This document shows positions 1 through 6,100 of a stretch of 8,435 nucleotides of DNA, in pieces. The DNA is taken from positions 1 through 8,435 of the forward strand of contig CATZIG010000078.1 of assembly GCA_958419975.1 (NCBI GenBank), read 5' to 3'. This DNA comes from an uncultured Collinsella sp. (lineage in GTDB: Bacteria > Actinomycetota > Coriobacteriia > Coriobacteriales > Coriobacteriaceae). The position numbers and the translations under genes are program-made. Below the pieces are notes generated by a model, which saw only the letters and a program-made list of their open reading frames with translations, was not told the origin of the DNA and did not search any database. Every line of letters begins with the position of its first letter. Within the stretch, counting starts at the first letter, position 1.

Positions 1-621
1 CTCGGCGTACTTCTTCATCTCCTTAGAAGAGACGGTGACGCCCTCGTCCTCGGCAGCATCGAGCAGAATCTTGTTGCGCACGTAGGACAGAATGACATCG
101 GCAGAGGGAGCGGTGTAGTTGCCATCGCCATCCTTGACGGTGTCGAGGCTGTACTGGCTCTCGATGGCCTCGCGCGCGGTGATGTCGCTCTTTTTGCCGT
201 TGTAGCTGTAGCTTGCCACGGTCGAATCGAGCTGGTCCTCGGTGAGGGTCGCCGAGCCGACGCCCTTGCCGCCAAAACCACCGTTGCCGATAAAGAAGCC
301 AATCACGGCAGCGATCACGATAGCGACCACGAAGGCGGCAATCATCGTCTTCTTGTGCTTGGATGCATGGTCGTCCACGTCGGAGTCGTCCTCGTCCTGC
401 TCCTCGGGCATGAGGTTCTCGTCAGCGGCATCCGCGGCAATCTGAGCCTCCAGGCGGGCGTCCTCCTCCTCGGCGGTCGTGCCGGCAGCAATGTGCTCGG
501 CAGACGTACCGGCGACCAGGTCGATCTTCTCATCCTCGTCACCGTCGGGGCCTTCGCCGCGCTCGATGATCTGGATGCCGTCGATCTCGTCCTTCTCGTC
601 CTTCTTTTGAATCAGACTCAT
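1..621 (-). CDS. Membrane-anchored SurA/PrsA-like foldase, C-terminus outside window
   Basis: Seen: 207 codons open from ATG 621 to the window edge. An AAGGAG ribosome-binding site (630-635) lies 8 bases before the ATG. Residues 1-90 are hydrophilic and very acidic, with many Asp/Glu clusters. KHKK (88-91) precedes one membrane segment at about 93-112, followed by a Gly-rich linker (113-122). Residues from about 125 read like a SurA N-terminal domain: LTEDQLDSTVASYSYNGKK, then VILSYVRNKILLDAAEDEGV and VSSKEMKKYAE. Known: this helical fold belongs to extracytoplasmic chaperones and peptidyl-prolyl isomerases (SurA, PrsA, PpiD). Inferred: type II topology, acidic N-terminus inside, chaperone part outside. 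No rotamase domain is visible because the gene runs off the window, so isomerase activity is not shown. It follows icd but is separated from it by a hairpin. Fold assignment is moderate; gene reality is near certain. Confidence 0.72.
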   Translation of the reverse strand, partial: MSLIQKKDEKDEIDGIQIIERGEGPDGDEDEKIDLVAGTSAEHIAAGTTAEEEDARLEAQIAADAADENLMPEEQDEDDSDVDDHASKHKKTMIAAFVVAIVIAAVIGFFIGNGGFGGKGVGSATLTEDQLDSTVASYSYNGKKSDITAREAIESQYSLDTVKDGDGNYTAPSADVILSYVRNKILLDAAEDEGVTVSSKEMKKYAE

Positions 622-659
622 ATCAGTTACTCCTTGTTAGGAAACATAGTCCGCAATAG

Positions 660-688
660 AATACGCCCGACAGAGCGCCGGGCGTATT
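660..688 (-). terminator. Hairpin between icd and the foldase-like gene
   Basis: A perfect 10-bp inverted repeat: AATACGCCCG (660-669) pairs with CGGGCGTATT (679-688) around a 9-base loop. It lies 60 bases beyond the icd stop codon. On the minus strand the stem is followed by CTATTG rather than a clean U-run, so termination may be weak. It may only reduce transcription into the next gene or protect the icd mRNA 3' end. Confidence 0.45.
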
Positions 689-747
689 GATTCTCAGGTT
701 ATACGCAAACACTTAAGTACTATTTAGGCGTTTGCAGTCTGCATGCC

Positions 748-1833
748 TTAGGCCAGGTGCGCGATAACGGCATCGGCAAAGGCCTGCGTGCCCACAGCGC
801 CCTCAACGGAGCCGGTCTGGGCACGACGCACGTCGCCGGTAACCTGCTCGCCTTCGTCGAGCGTGGCGGATACGGCGGCGCGAATGCGATTGGCAGCATC
901 GTTCTCGCCCAGGTGATCGAGCATCATCGCAGCAGAGAGGATCTCGGCCGTGGGGTTGGCGATATCCTGGCCGGCGATATCGGGCGCGGAGCCGTGCGTA
1001 GCCTCGAAAATGGCGCAGTCGGCACCGATGTTGGAGCCGGGGGCCATCCCTAAACCGCCCACGAGGCCGGCGCACAGGTCGCTCACGATGTCGCCGTACA
1101 GGTTGGGCAGCACCAGGACATCGAAGTCGTTGGGGTTCTGGACCAGGCCCATGCAGGTGGCGTCGACGATCTTGTCGTTGAACTCAATATCGGGATAGTT
1201 GGCGGCCACCTCGCGCGCAACGCGCAGGAACAGACCATCGGTCGCCTTCATGATGTTGGCCTTATGCACGGCCGTCACCTTTTTGCGGCCGCAGCGGCGG
1301 GCGTACTCAAAGGCGTACTCCACAATACGGCGGCTCTTGGCGATGGAAATCGGCTTAATTGAGATGGCGGAATCGGCGGCGAAGGTCTTCTGGCCCGAGC
1401 GCTCGACGAGCTGCGAGAGCTCCTCGACCTCGGCAGCGCCCTCATCGAACTCGATGCCGGCGTAGAGGTCCTCGGTGTTCTCGCGCACGATGACCAGGTC
1501 GACGTCGCGGAAGCGCGAGCCGTCGCCCGGCTGCGACAGGCAGGGGCGCACGCAGGCGTACAGGTCGAAATGCTTGCGCAGGGCGACGTTAACGCTGCGG
1601 AAACCCGTACCGACCGGCGTGGTGATGGGGCCCTTGATAGCAACCTTGGTCTCGGCGACCGCATCGAGCACGTGCTGAGGCAGTGGCGTGCCAAACTCGT
1701 CCATGACGCCGGCACCGGCCTCTTGGACGTTCCAATTGATCTGGACACCGGTGGCCTCGACCACGCGGCGCATGGCCTGCGTAATCTCGGGACCGATACC
1801 GTCACCGGGAATCAGGACTACATCGTGCGCCAT
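748..1833 (-). CDS. icd: Isocitrate dehydrogenase, NAD-dependent type
   Basis: Catalyses oxidative decarboxylation of isocitrate to 2-oxoglutarate in the cytosol, feeding glutamate synthesis and the TCA cycle. At 361 residues it is complete for the short NAD-IDH type. Seen: LIPGDGIGPE (7-16); substrate-binding RSVNVALR (79-86) and R96; VRENTEDLYAGIE (116-128), which marks IDH rather than isopropylmalate or tartrate dehydrogenase; VHKANIMK with catalytic K191; metal-binding D248 and D252 in NLYGDIVSD; HGSAPDIAGQDIANPTA (280-296). D284-I285 replace the Lys-Tyr that binds the 2'-phosphate in E. coli NADP-IDH, so NAD specificity is inferred. GAGGAG (1843-1848), inside the last codons of the HEAT gene, lies 9 bases before the ATG, and the gap between the genes is 6 bases, which suggests translational coupling. 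No other TCA gene is present in the window. Confidence 0.95.
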   Translation of the reverse strand: MAHDVVLIPGDGIGPEITQAMRRVVEATGVQINWNVQEAGAGVMDEFGTPLPQHVLDAVAETKVAIKGPITTPVGTGFRSVNVALRKHFDLYACVRPCLSQPGDGSRFRDVDLVIVRENTEDLYAGIEFDEGAAEVEELSQLVERSGQKTFAADSAISIKPISIAKSRRIVEYAFEYARRCGRKKVTAVHKANIMKATDGLFLRVAREVAANYPDIEFNDKIVDATCMGLVQNPNDFDVLVLPNLYGDIVSDLCAGLVGGLGMAPGSNIGADCAIFEATHGSAPDIAGQDIANPTAEILSAAMMLDHLGENDAANRIRAAVSATLDEGEQVTGDVRRAQTGSVEGAVGTQAFADAVIAHLA

Positions 1834-1839
1834 AATCTG

Positions 1840-2538
1840 TTACTCCTCGTCTTCGGCGGCCTCAGATTTTTTAACGCTAGCACGCTTTTTCTTTTTGGAG
1901 AGATCCAGGCCAAAACGTTTAACAAGCATTTCGCAAATCTCGCTCGAACGGGCCTTGAGATAGCTGCCCTTGCCGTTCTCGGCATCGAACTTAAGGCGCA
2001 TCGCAAGCTTCTCGGCGACCTCGGCGTCGATCTCGCCCTGACCAAACTCGTACAGGCAACCAAGCATGTCGCGATACTCGAGGTCGCCGTGGTAGCACTG
2101 GATGGCCTCGTCCAGGATGGGCCAAGCCTCGCGCGAACGCTCGACGCTCGTGGCACCCCACACGCACAGCAGGCGGAAGGCGGCATAGCGCAGCGTGGAG
2201 GAAATCTCGTCGAACAGCGCGGTCTCGGCGCCCTCAAAGGCATCGCCCAGCTGCTCGGGGCAGGTGGTGGCGAGCGCCGCCAGGGCATCGAGAGCCTCCC
2301 AGCGGGTCTGAGCCTCGGGGCGGTCGAGCGCCTCGATCAGCGCGGGCACGCAGGGCACGACGCGCTGCGGATCGCGCTCGGCAAGCAGGTGCAGCACGCG
2401 GGCGGCAAACTGACGGATGCGGCGCGTGGGGCAGCCGAGCTCCTTGACCAGACGGTCGACGGCGTTCTCGTTCTCCTCTGCCAGCTGAAGCTGTGCCAGC
2501 TCCTCGTCGGTGAGCTGTTCTTCCTTGTTTTCTGCCAT
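1840..2538 (-). CDS. HEAT-repeat (ARM-fold) protein, function unknown
   Basis: 232 residues. Residues 1-28 are charged and Glu/Gln-rich. About 28-170 form helical pairs resembling HEAT repeats, for example RQFAARVLHLLAERDP (42-57), CVPALIEALDRPEAQTRWEALDALAALA (about 63-90) and TLRYAAFRLLCVWG (115-128). The tail is basic then acidic: KKKKRASVKK (215-224) followed by SEAAEDEE to the end. There is no signal peptide or membrane segment, so it is likely cytosolic. Known: HEAT arrays usually act as protein- or nucleic-acid-binding scaffolds. No catalytic motif is seen. An AGAGGT ribosome-binding site (2543-2548) precedes the ATG. The gene sits third in a four-gene operon, 15 bases after the membrane-protein gene and 6 bases before icd. 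A partnership with those neighbours is only inference from position. Confidence 0.82.
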   Translation of the reverse strand: MAENKEEQLTDEELAQLQLAEENENAVDRLVKELGCPTRRIRQFAARVLHLLAERDPQRVVPCVPALIEALDRPEAQTRWEALDALAALATTCPEQLGDAFEGAETALFDEISSTLRYAAFRLLCVWGATSVERSREAWPILDEAIQCYHGDLEYRDMLGCLYEFGQGEIDAEVAEKLAMRLKFDAENGKGSYLKARSSEICEMLVKRFGLDLSKKKKRASVKKSEAAEDEE

Positions 2539-2553
2539 AGTTACCTCTTCTTA

Positions 2554-2982
2554 CTATTTCTTAGCATGCTTGCCAGCACCCTTGCTGTCATCGGTGACCG
2601 AGATGAGCTGTCGGTCGGCCGCGCCGTTGTGACGCGCACGGCGGCGTTCCTCGGCATCGCCCGCGTCGGCGGCGGCGCGGTGAGCCTTGTTGACGTTAAA
2701 GACCTCATCGTGCTTGCGCCACGGGCCGACGGACTCGCCAAAGCTCATCTTAAGGCCGGCGATAAAGCCGCCGAGCCAGCCGATCGGCGCAAACTGCACC
2801 AGCGGGAACAGCGAAAACACCCAGGTCAGCAGGACGACTGCCGCCGCTCCCGCAAAGTTGGCGATCCAGTAGTCGCGCTTGGTGATGACGCGCTTTTCGC
2901 ACGCCCACTGGCCGCACAAAAAGCCGATGTAGATCGCAAAGAGAAAGAGCACCAGCGCAAGCACTACGAACGTCCAGCTCAT
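2554..2982 (-). CDS. Small membrane protein with basic cytoplasmic tail, unknown function
   Basis: 142 residues from ATG 2982. The frame is open to an upstream ATG at 3018, but the internal start is preferred: GAGGAG (2991-2996) lies 8 bases before it, and it avoids a 31-base overlap with the dehydrogenase gene. Residues 3-24 (TFVVLALVLFLFAIYIGFLC) form one membrane helix. About 38-60 (YWIANFAGAAAVVLLTWVFS) form a second, and a third, amphipathic stretch follows at about 64-78 (FAPIGWLGGFIAGL). Residues 85-142 are hydrophilic with many Arg, Lys and Ala and end in KGAGKHAKK. I do not recognise the family and see no catalytic motif. It lies 5 bases after the dehydrogenase and 15 before the HEAT gene, so it is co-transcribed. 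Its tail could dock a cytosolic partner, but that is speculation. Confidence 0.8.
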   Translation of the reverse strand: MSWTFVVLALVLFLFAIYIGFLCGQWACEKRVITKRDYWIANFAGAAAVVLLTWVFSLFPLVQFAPIGWLGGFIAGLKMSFGESVGPWRKHDEVFNVNKAHRAAADAGDAEERRRARHNGAADRQLISVTDDSKGAGKHAKK

Positions 2983-2987
2983 GGGCG

Positions 2988-4067
2988 CTACTCCTCGTGA
3001 TGGTGGCCGCAGCAGCACTCGTGGCCGTCATCATGGCCGTGGCCGCCGCAGCACTCGTGGTCCTCGCCATGGTGGTGGCCACAACCGCACTCGTGGTCGT
3101 CACCATGCTCGCCGCAACCGCAGCCGTCCTCGTGGGCACCGTGCTCCTCGGGGCGATACTGCGACCAGTCCAGACCGGCAGCGATGGCGTCGGCCTCCTC
3201 CTTGTAGAGTACCGTGATGGCCTGGGTGCCCAGCTTGGCACCACCGATGGCGTCAAGCATGTCGTAGAGCGTAAAGGCCACGTCGGCACCGGGCAGAGCG
3301 AGCTCACGATCGTCGGCATAGGCGAGCGCCAAGCGCAGGTCCTTAATGAAGTGCTCGACCATAAAGCCGGGCTTGTAGTCGCCGTCAAGCGCCTTGGGCG
3401 CCAGGCTCTCCATAGCGCCGGACTTGCCGGTACCGCCCAGGATCATCTCGCGGGTCTTCTCCAGATCAAGGCCGCTCAGCTCGGCAAATGCCATGGCGTC
3501 TGCCATGCCGACCATGCAGGCGCCCAGCGACACCTGATTGGCGAGCTTGGCAGCCTGGCCCTTGCCGGCGCCGTCGAAGCAGCAGATGTTTGCCGCAAAG
3601 GTGGCAAGGATGTCGCGGACCGGGGCGATGTCGTTCTCGGTAGCGCCCACGATAGCCGTGAGCGTGCCGGCGATAGCACCCGACTCACCGCCGGTGACGG
3701 GGCAGTCAAACGCCATGCGACCAGAAACCTGGGCGGCCTCGGCAATGTCACGGGCGAGCTCGGGCGAGCTCGTGGTGAGGTCGATCAGGACCGCGCCGGG
3801 CTTAGTGCACGCGAGCAGACCGTCGCCCGCCAGGTAGAGCTCCTCGACCTCGGAGGGATAACCCACCATGGTAAAGACGACGTCGGCGTTCGCCGCGGCA
3901 TCTGCCGGCGTATCGGCCCAGACGGCACCGCGCTCAACGAGCGCTGCAGCCTTGGACTTGGTGCGGTTGTTGACCGTGACGGGATAGCCGGCGTCCAGAA
4001 TGTGGCCGGCGATGGGGGCACCCATGATTCCGGTGCCAATGAATGCGACGGAGAGCTTGTTTGCCAT
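2988..4067 (-). CDS. 3-hydroxyisobutyrate dehydrogenase-family oxidoreductase with His/Cys-rich C-terminal tail
   Basis: Cytosolic beta-hydroxyacid dehydrogenase of the HIBADH / tartronate-semialdehyde reductase family. Seen: Rossmann motif FIGTGIMGAPIA (9-20); NRTKSKA (34-40) after the second strand, where R35-T36 suggests NADP(H) preference; substrate loop DCPVTGGESGA (121-131); GxGxxxKxxN with likely catalytic K174 and N177; FIKDLRLAL with K242-D243 (240-248). The substrate (hydroxyisobutyrate, tartronate semialdehyde, glyoxylate or succinic semialdehyde) cannot be told. The family core ends near residue 305. The last 51 residues (309-359) hold 9 Cys and 14 His; 324-359 are three 12-residue repeats (DHECGCGHHHGE, DHECCGGHGHDD, GHECCCGHHHEE). 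Such a tail should bind soft or borderline metals (Zn, Ni, Co, Cu); this is inference. AAGGAA (4075-4080) lies 7 bases before the ATG. First gene of a four-gene operon. Confidence 0.92.
   Translation of the reverse strand: MANKLSVAFIGTGIMGAPIAGHILDAGYPVTVNNRTKSKAAALVERGAVWADTPADAAANADVVFTMVGYPSEVEELYLAGDGLLACTKPGAVLIDLTTSSPELARDIAEAAQVSGRMAFDCPVTGGESGAIAGTLTAIVGATENDIAPVRDILATFAANICCFDGAGKGQAAKLANQVSLGACMVGMADAMAFAELSGLDLEKTREMILGGTGKSGAMESLAPKALDGDYKPGFMVEHFIKDLRLALAYADDRELALPGADVAFTLYDMLDAIGGAKLGTQAITVLYKEEADAIAAGLDWSQYRPEEHGAHEDGCGCGEHGDDHECGCGHHHGEDHECCGGHGHDDGHECCCGHHHEE
2991..3098 (-). repeat. Three 36-bp in-frame tandem repeats encoding the metal-binding-like tail
   Basis: Codons 324-359 of the dehydrogenase split exactly into three 12-codon units that share the pattern [DG]HEC[GC][GC]G H[HG]H followed by two residues, mostly acidic. 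A shorter degenerate unit (EDGCGCGEHGD, residues 313-323) precedes them. The DNA shows the same periodicity through recurring CACTCGTGG blocks on the plus strand. The units differ mainly by Gly/Cys and Gly/His swaps, so the Cys/His pattern looks maintained while copies diverge. In-frame tandem duplication is the simplest origin. Confidence 0.85.
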
Positions 4068-4165
4068 GAAACCTTTCCTTTTGGGTTGGGTGTTGTTACC
4101 AGGTTGAATACTCGGTGCCAGCGTTTGGGCTGTGAGTCGAGGGCGATTACGGACGCAGCGCTTGC

Positions 4166-5119
4166 CTACTGACCGCGCACGCGGCGGGCGATACGGTCGG
4201 AAAGCGACGCCTTGTCGGCGCGGTTCTTACCCCAAAACGCGCAGCCCACCATGCCGGGGCCCACGTGCGAGCCGATGGTGGGACCCACGGAGCCGCGAAT
4301 GATCGTGACGTCGGCGCAACCCTCCTCCTTGCGGATGGCGGCTTCGAGCCAGTCACCATCCTTTTCGGCATCGGCCGTCATGATGGCGATGGGCATGGTG
4401 CGATCGGGCACGTAGTTCTCGCGGAACGACTTGAGGATGGACTTGAGCGCCTTCTTGCGGCCGCGGTTGACGCCGATCAGCGACAGCGAGCCGGGCAGGT
4501 CGTAGGAGAGCTCGGGCTTGACGTCGAGCTTTGCCGTGAGCTGCGCCGCCGCGGGCGGAATGCGGCCGCCGGCAGCCAGTGCGTCGAAGCTCTCGAGCGT
4601 AAAGTAGCCGTGCACGTAGGTCTTGGCCTCGTTTGCCCAATCGACCAGCTGCGTGGCGGTCAGTCCCGCCGAACGCTGGCGCACGGCCTCGAGCGCCAAG
4701 AGCGCGCCGGTCGCGCAGGGCAGAGCGTTGTCGACCACGTAGAGCTCAAAGTTGGGATACTCGGCACGCACGGCGTCCGCCGCCTGGCACGCGGAGTTGT
4801 AGCTCGACGACAGCGCCGAGGTAAAGCACAGGTAGACCGTGGGCGTGCCCTCTTTGGCGCACTCGGTAAAGAACTCGATATAGCGACCGAGCGACACAGC
4901 CGAGGTGGACACGCGGGCACCGGCGCGCATGCGGTCGTAGAACTCCTTGGGTGTGATGCTCGACCAGATGTCATCCGTGCGCTCCTCGCCATCGATAATG
5001 AAGGGGAAACCCAGGATATCGACATCAAGGTTCGCGGCGACCTCGGGGCTAAAGTCGCAGCAGGTATCGACGACGATGCGGCAACGGTTCGAATGACCGG
5101 CGGATGCGGCCTTGTCCAT
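4166..5119 (-). CDS. DegV-family fatty-acid-binding protein (FakB-like)
   Basis: 317 residues from ATG 5119. A TTG three bases upstream is also in frame, but AAGGAG (5128-5133) is 8 bases from the ATG and only 5 from the TTG. Known: DegV/FakB proteins bind a fatty acid in a buried pocket and present it to the kinase FakA for phosphorylation, feeding phospholipid synthesis. Seen, numbered from the ATG: VVDTCCDFS (16-24); the ligand-site STSAVS (71-76); FTSALSSSYNSA (99-110), matching the family's LSS..SGTY..A region; AAGGRIP (182-188); NRGRKKAL (218-225); and the C-terminal SHVGPGMVG (284-292), where H285 aligns with the family's head-group-binding H-x-G-P. Length and motif order fit an intact member. 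No fakA lies in the window. A terminator ends four bases upstream of its ribosome-binding site, so its expression is unusual. A 98-base gap follows before the dehydrogenase operon. Confidence 0.93.
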   Translation of the reverse strand: MDKAASAGHSNRCRIVVDTCCDFSPEVAANLDVDILGFPFIIDGEERTDDIWSSITPKEFYDRMRAGARVSTSAVSLGRYIEFFTECAKEGTPTVYLCFTSALSSSYNSACQAADAVRAEYPNFELYVVDNALPCATGALLALEAVRQRSAGLTATQLVDWANEAKTYVHGYFTLESFDALAAGGRIPPAAAQLTAKLDVKPELSYDLPGSLSLIGVNRGRKKALKSILKSFRENYVPDRTMPIAIMTADAEKDGDWLEAAIRKEEGCADVTIIRGSVGPTIGSHVGPGMVGCAFWGKNRADKASLSDRIARRVRGQ

Positions 5120-5127
5120 CAAAGCGA

Positions 5128-5133
5128 CTCCTT
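5128..5133 (-). promoter_or_regulatory. Ribosome-binding site that sets the degV start
   Basis: AAGGAG on the minus strand with 8-base spacing to ATG 5119. This favours that codon over the in-frame TTG at 5122. The site starts four bases after the U-run of the hpf terminator. Confidence 0.75.
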
Positions 5134-5137
5134 ACGT

Positions 5138-5169
5138 AAAAAGGCGGCCACCCGCATGGGATGGCCGCC
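5138..5169 (-). terminator. Rho-independent terminator of hpf
   Basis: The outer stem GGCGGCCA (5143-5150) pairs with TGGCCGCC (5162-5169). It continues through CCC/GGG (5151-5153 and 5158-5160) around a GCAT loop, with one bulged base (5161). On the minus strand the stem is followed directly by five U (5138-5142). It begins 30 bases after the hpf stop codon. This is the clearest terminator in the window. Confidence 0.88.
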
Positions 5170-5172
5170 AAC

Positions 5173-5194
5173 CGTTAACTCATGCAAGTTAACG
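5173..5194. repeat. AT-rich 8-bp dyad between hpf stop and its terminator
   Basis: CGTTAACT (5173-5180) and AGTTAACG (5187-5194) are perfect inverted repeats around CATGCA, itself extendable as a self-complementary hexamer pattern only in part. The dyad sits immediately after the hpf stop (5199). It could be a regulator-binding site or a small second hairpin stacked on the terminator. No function is demonstrated. Confidence 0.5.
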
Positions 5195-5198
5195 TATT

Positions 5199-5783
5199 TT
5201 ACTCGTCAAGTGTTTCGATGCGGGGCTTGATGATGCCATATCCACCATTCTTACGGTGATACACCACATTGATGAGACCGGTCGTCGCGTTCTCGAACAC
5301 GTAGAAGTCGTGGCCCAGCAAATCGGTCTGCACCAGCGCCTGCTCCTCGGTCATCGGGGTGACATCGATGACCTTCTCGCGGACGAGCAGGTCGTCGTCC
5401 TCCTCGGGCAGCAGCAGGTCGGCCAGATCCTCAACGCGCTCGACCGGCGCGACATCCGCGGCACTGGCACCACCCTGGCGGTTGTCCACGACCTTGGTCT
5501 TGAACTTGCGCAGCTGGCGGGTGACCTTATCGGCGGAGAGGTCGATGGCAGCATACATATCTGCGCCGTGCTCGGCAACGCGAATCACCGAACCGCGGGC
5601 ACGAGCCGTGACCTCGACGATTGCCGGGTTGGGGTTCGAGGGGTTCTTCTCATAACGAAGCACGACGTCGACTGTCATGGGCTCGATGTCGAAAACCTTG
5701 AGCGCCTCGCCGATTTTCTCATCCACATGCGCACGCAGAGCATCGGTTACCGTCGTCTTGCGTCCAGAAACCTTGATATCCAT
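5199..5783 (-). CDS. hpf: Long-form ribosome hibernation promoting factor
   Basis: 194 residues from ATG 5783. The frame is open further upstream, but TTGGAG (5790-5795) lies 6 bases before this ATG and the protein then begins MDIKVSGRKTTVTDALRAHV, as family members do. Known: long HPF binds in the decoding channel of the 30S subunit and its C-terminal domain pairs two ribosomes into inactive 100S dimers in starved cells. Seen: S30AE/YfiA-like domain at about 1-98, with the basic KVTRQLRKFKTKVVD (86-100); an acidic linker at about 105-135 (LLLPEEDDDLL); and the dimerisation domain at about 136-190 with EEQALVQTDLLGHDFYVFEN and NVVYHRKNGGYGIIKP. Full length, with both domains intact. It is followed 30 bases later by a strong terminator and seems monocistronic. 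Control may involve the dyad at 5905-5928. Confidence 0.95.
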   Translation of the reverse strand: MDIKVSGRKTTVTDALRAHVDEKIGEALKVFDIEPMTVDVVLRYEKNPSNPNPAIVEVTARARGSVIRVAEHGADMYAAIDLSADKVTRQLRKFKTKVVDNRQGGASAADVAPVERVEDLADLLLPEEDDDLLVREKVIDVTPMTEEQALVQTDLLGHDFYVFENATTGLINVVYHRKNGGYGIIKPRIETLDE

Positions 5784-6000
5784 ACGTGGCTCCAATCTGC
5801 CTCGGGGACTTACTGTACTGGCTATGTACCCATTGCCGTGCATTTAATCACGCGATTTCCCAAAGACCCGAATAACGACTGCTTGATACCGCATACCGAA
5901 GTCTCGCACTTTTCCGTGACAAAGTGCGCTATAGGAAGGCGTCGACGGAGTTAATTTTTCTCCTGGAAATTAGCTTTGACCTGCTAGTTTTACCAAAATA
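5784..6000. other. Gene-free hpf upstream region
   Basis: No open frame here has a ribosome-binding site or coding character. The region should contain the hpf promoter, but I find no convincing -35/-10 pair. The best minus-strand candidate is TATAGC (5928-5933) with TTAACT (5949-5954) at a short 15-base spacing; it abuts the 5905-5928 dyad. On the plus strand TTGACC (5977-5982) and TAGAAA are 17 bases apart, but no plus-strand gene follows, so this is probably chance. Confidence 0.5.
5905..5928. repeat. Perfect 8-bp dyad upstream of hpf, operator-like
   Basis: CGCACTTT (5905-5912) and AAAGTGCG (5921-5928) are perfect inverted repeats with an 8-base spacer. The dyad lies about 120 bases upstream of the hpf start, next to a weak -10-like TATAGC (5928-5933). 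Its size and symmetry suit a dimeric regulator site, though an RNA hairpin in the hpf leader is equally possible. Confidence 0.5.
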
Positions 6001-6034
6001 GAAAAGCCAGGCTCCCCTATTTGGGAGACCCGGC
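6001..6034 (-). terminator. Terminator of the solute-binding lipoprotein gene
   Basis: On the minus strand GCCGGG-T-CTCCC (6023-6034) pairs with GGGAGCCTGGC (6006-6017 region), with one bulged T and one G-U pair, around an AT-rich loop. UUUU (6002-6005) follows, then CTATTTT. It lies 67 bases after the TAG at 6101-6103. Confidence 0.78.
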
Positions 6035-6100
6035 CATGCGTGTTGAAACCGTGAAGAAGCGCCTTGTTCGGTGTATGGCAGACGCAACCCCTACCAATAA

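Noticed and set aside
1570..3000. Plus-strand open frame of 476 codons
   Set aside because: It spans four minus-strand genes and their junctions, has no family motifs, and is expected in high-GC3 sequence.
3751..3772. Ten-base tandem repeat CGGGCGAGCT twice inside the dehydrogenase gene
   Set aside because: Not a multiple of three, yet the protein still reads through the expected family segment (TSSPELARDIA), so it is coincidental codon usage rather than a duplication with frameshift.
2997..4172. Long plus-strand open frame with a very hydrophobic start opposite the dehydrogenase
   Set aside because: It is the antisense of the His/Cys tail and enzyme core. His and Cys codons read backwards give Val, Ala and Met. 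There is no ribosome-binding site, and the minus strand encodes clear family motifs.
4265..5230. Plus-strand open frame of 321 codons opposite degV
   Set aside because: Shadow of degV; no recognisable motif and no start signal.
5977..6005. Plus-strand TTGACC and TAGAAA with 17-base spacing
   Set aside because: A reasonable promoter match, but it would only transcribe the lipoprotein terminator and antisense sequence; no supporting product.
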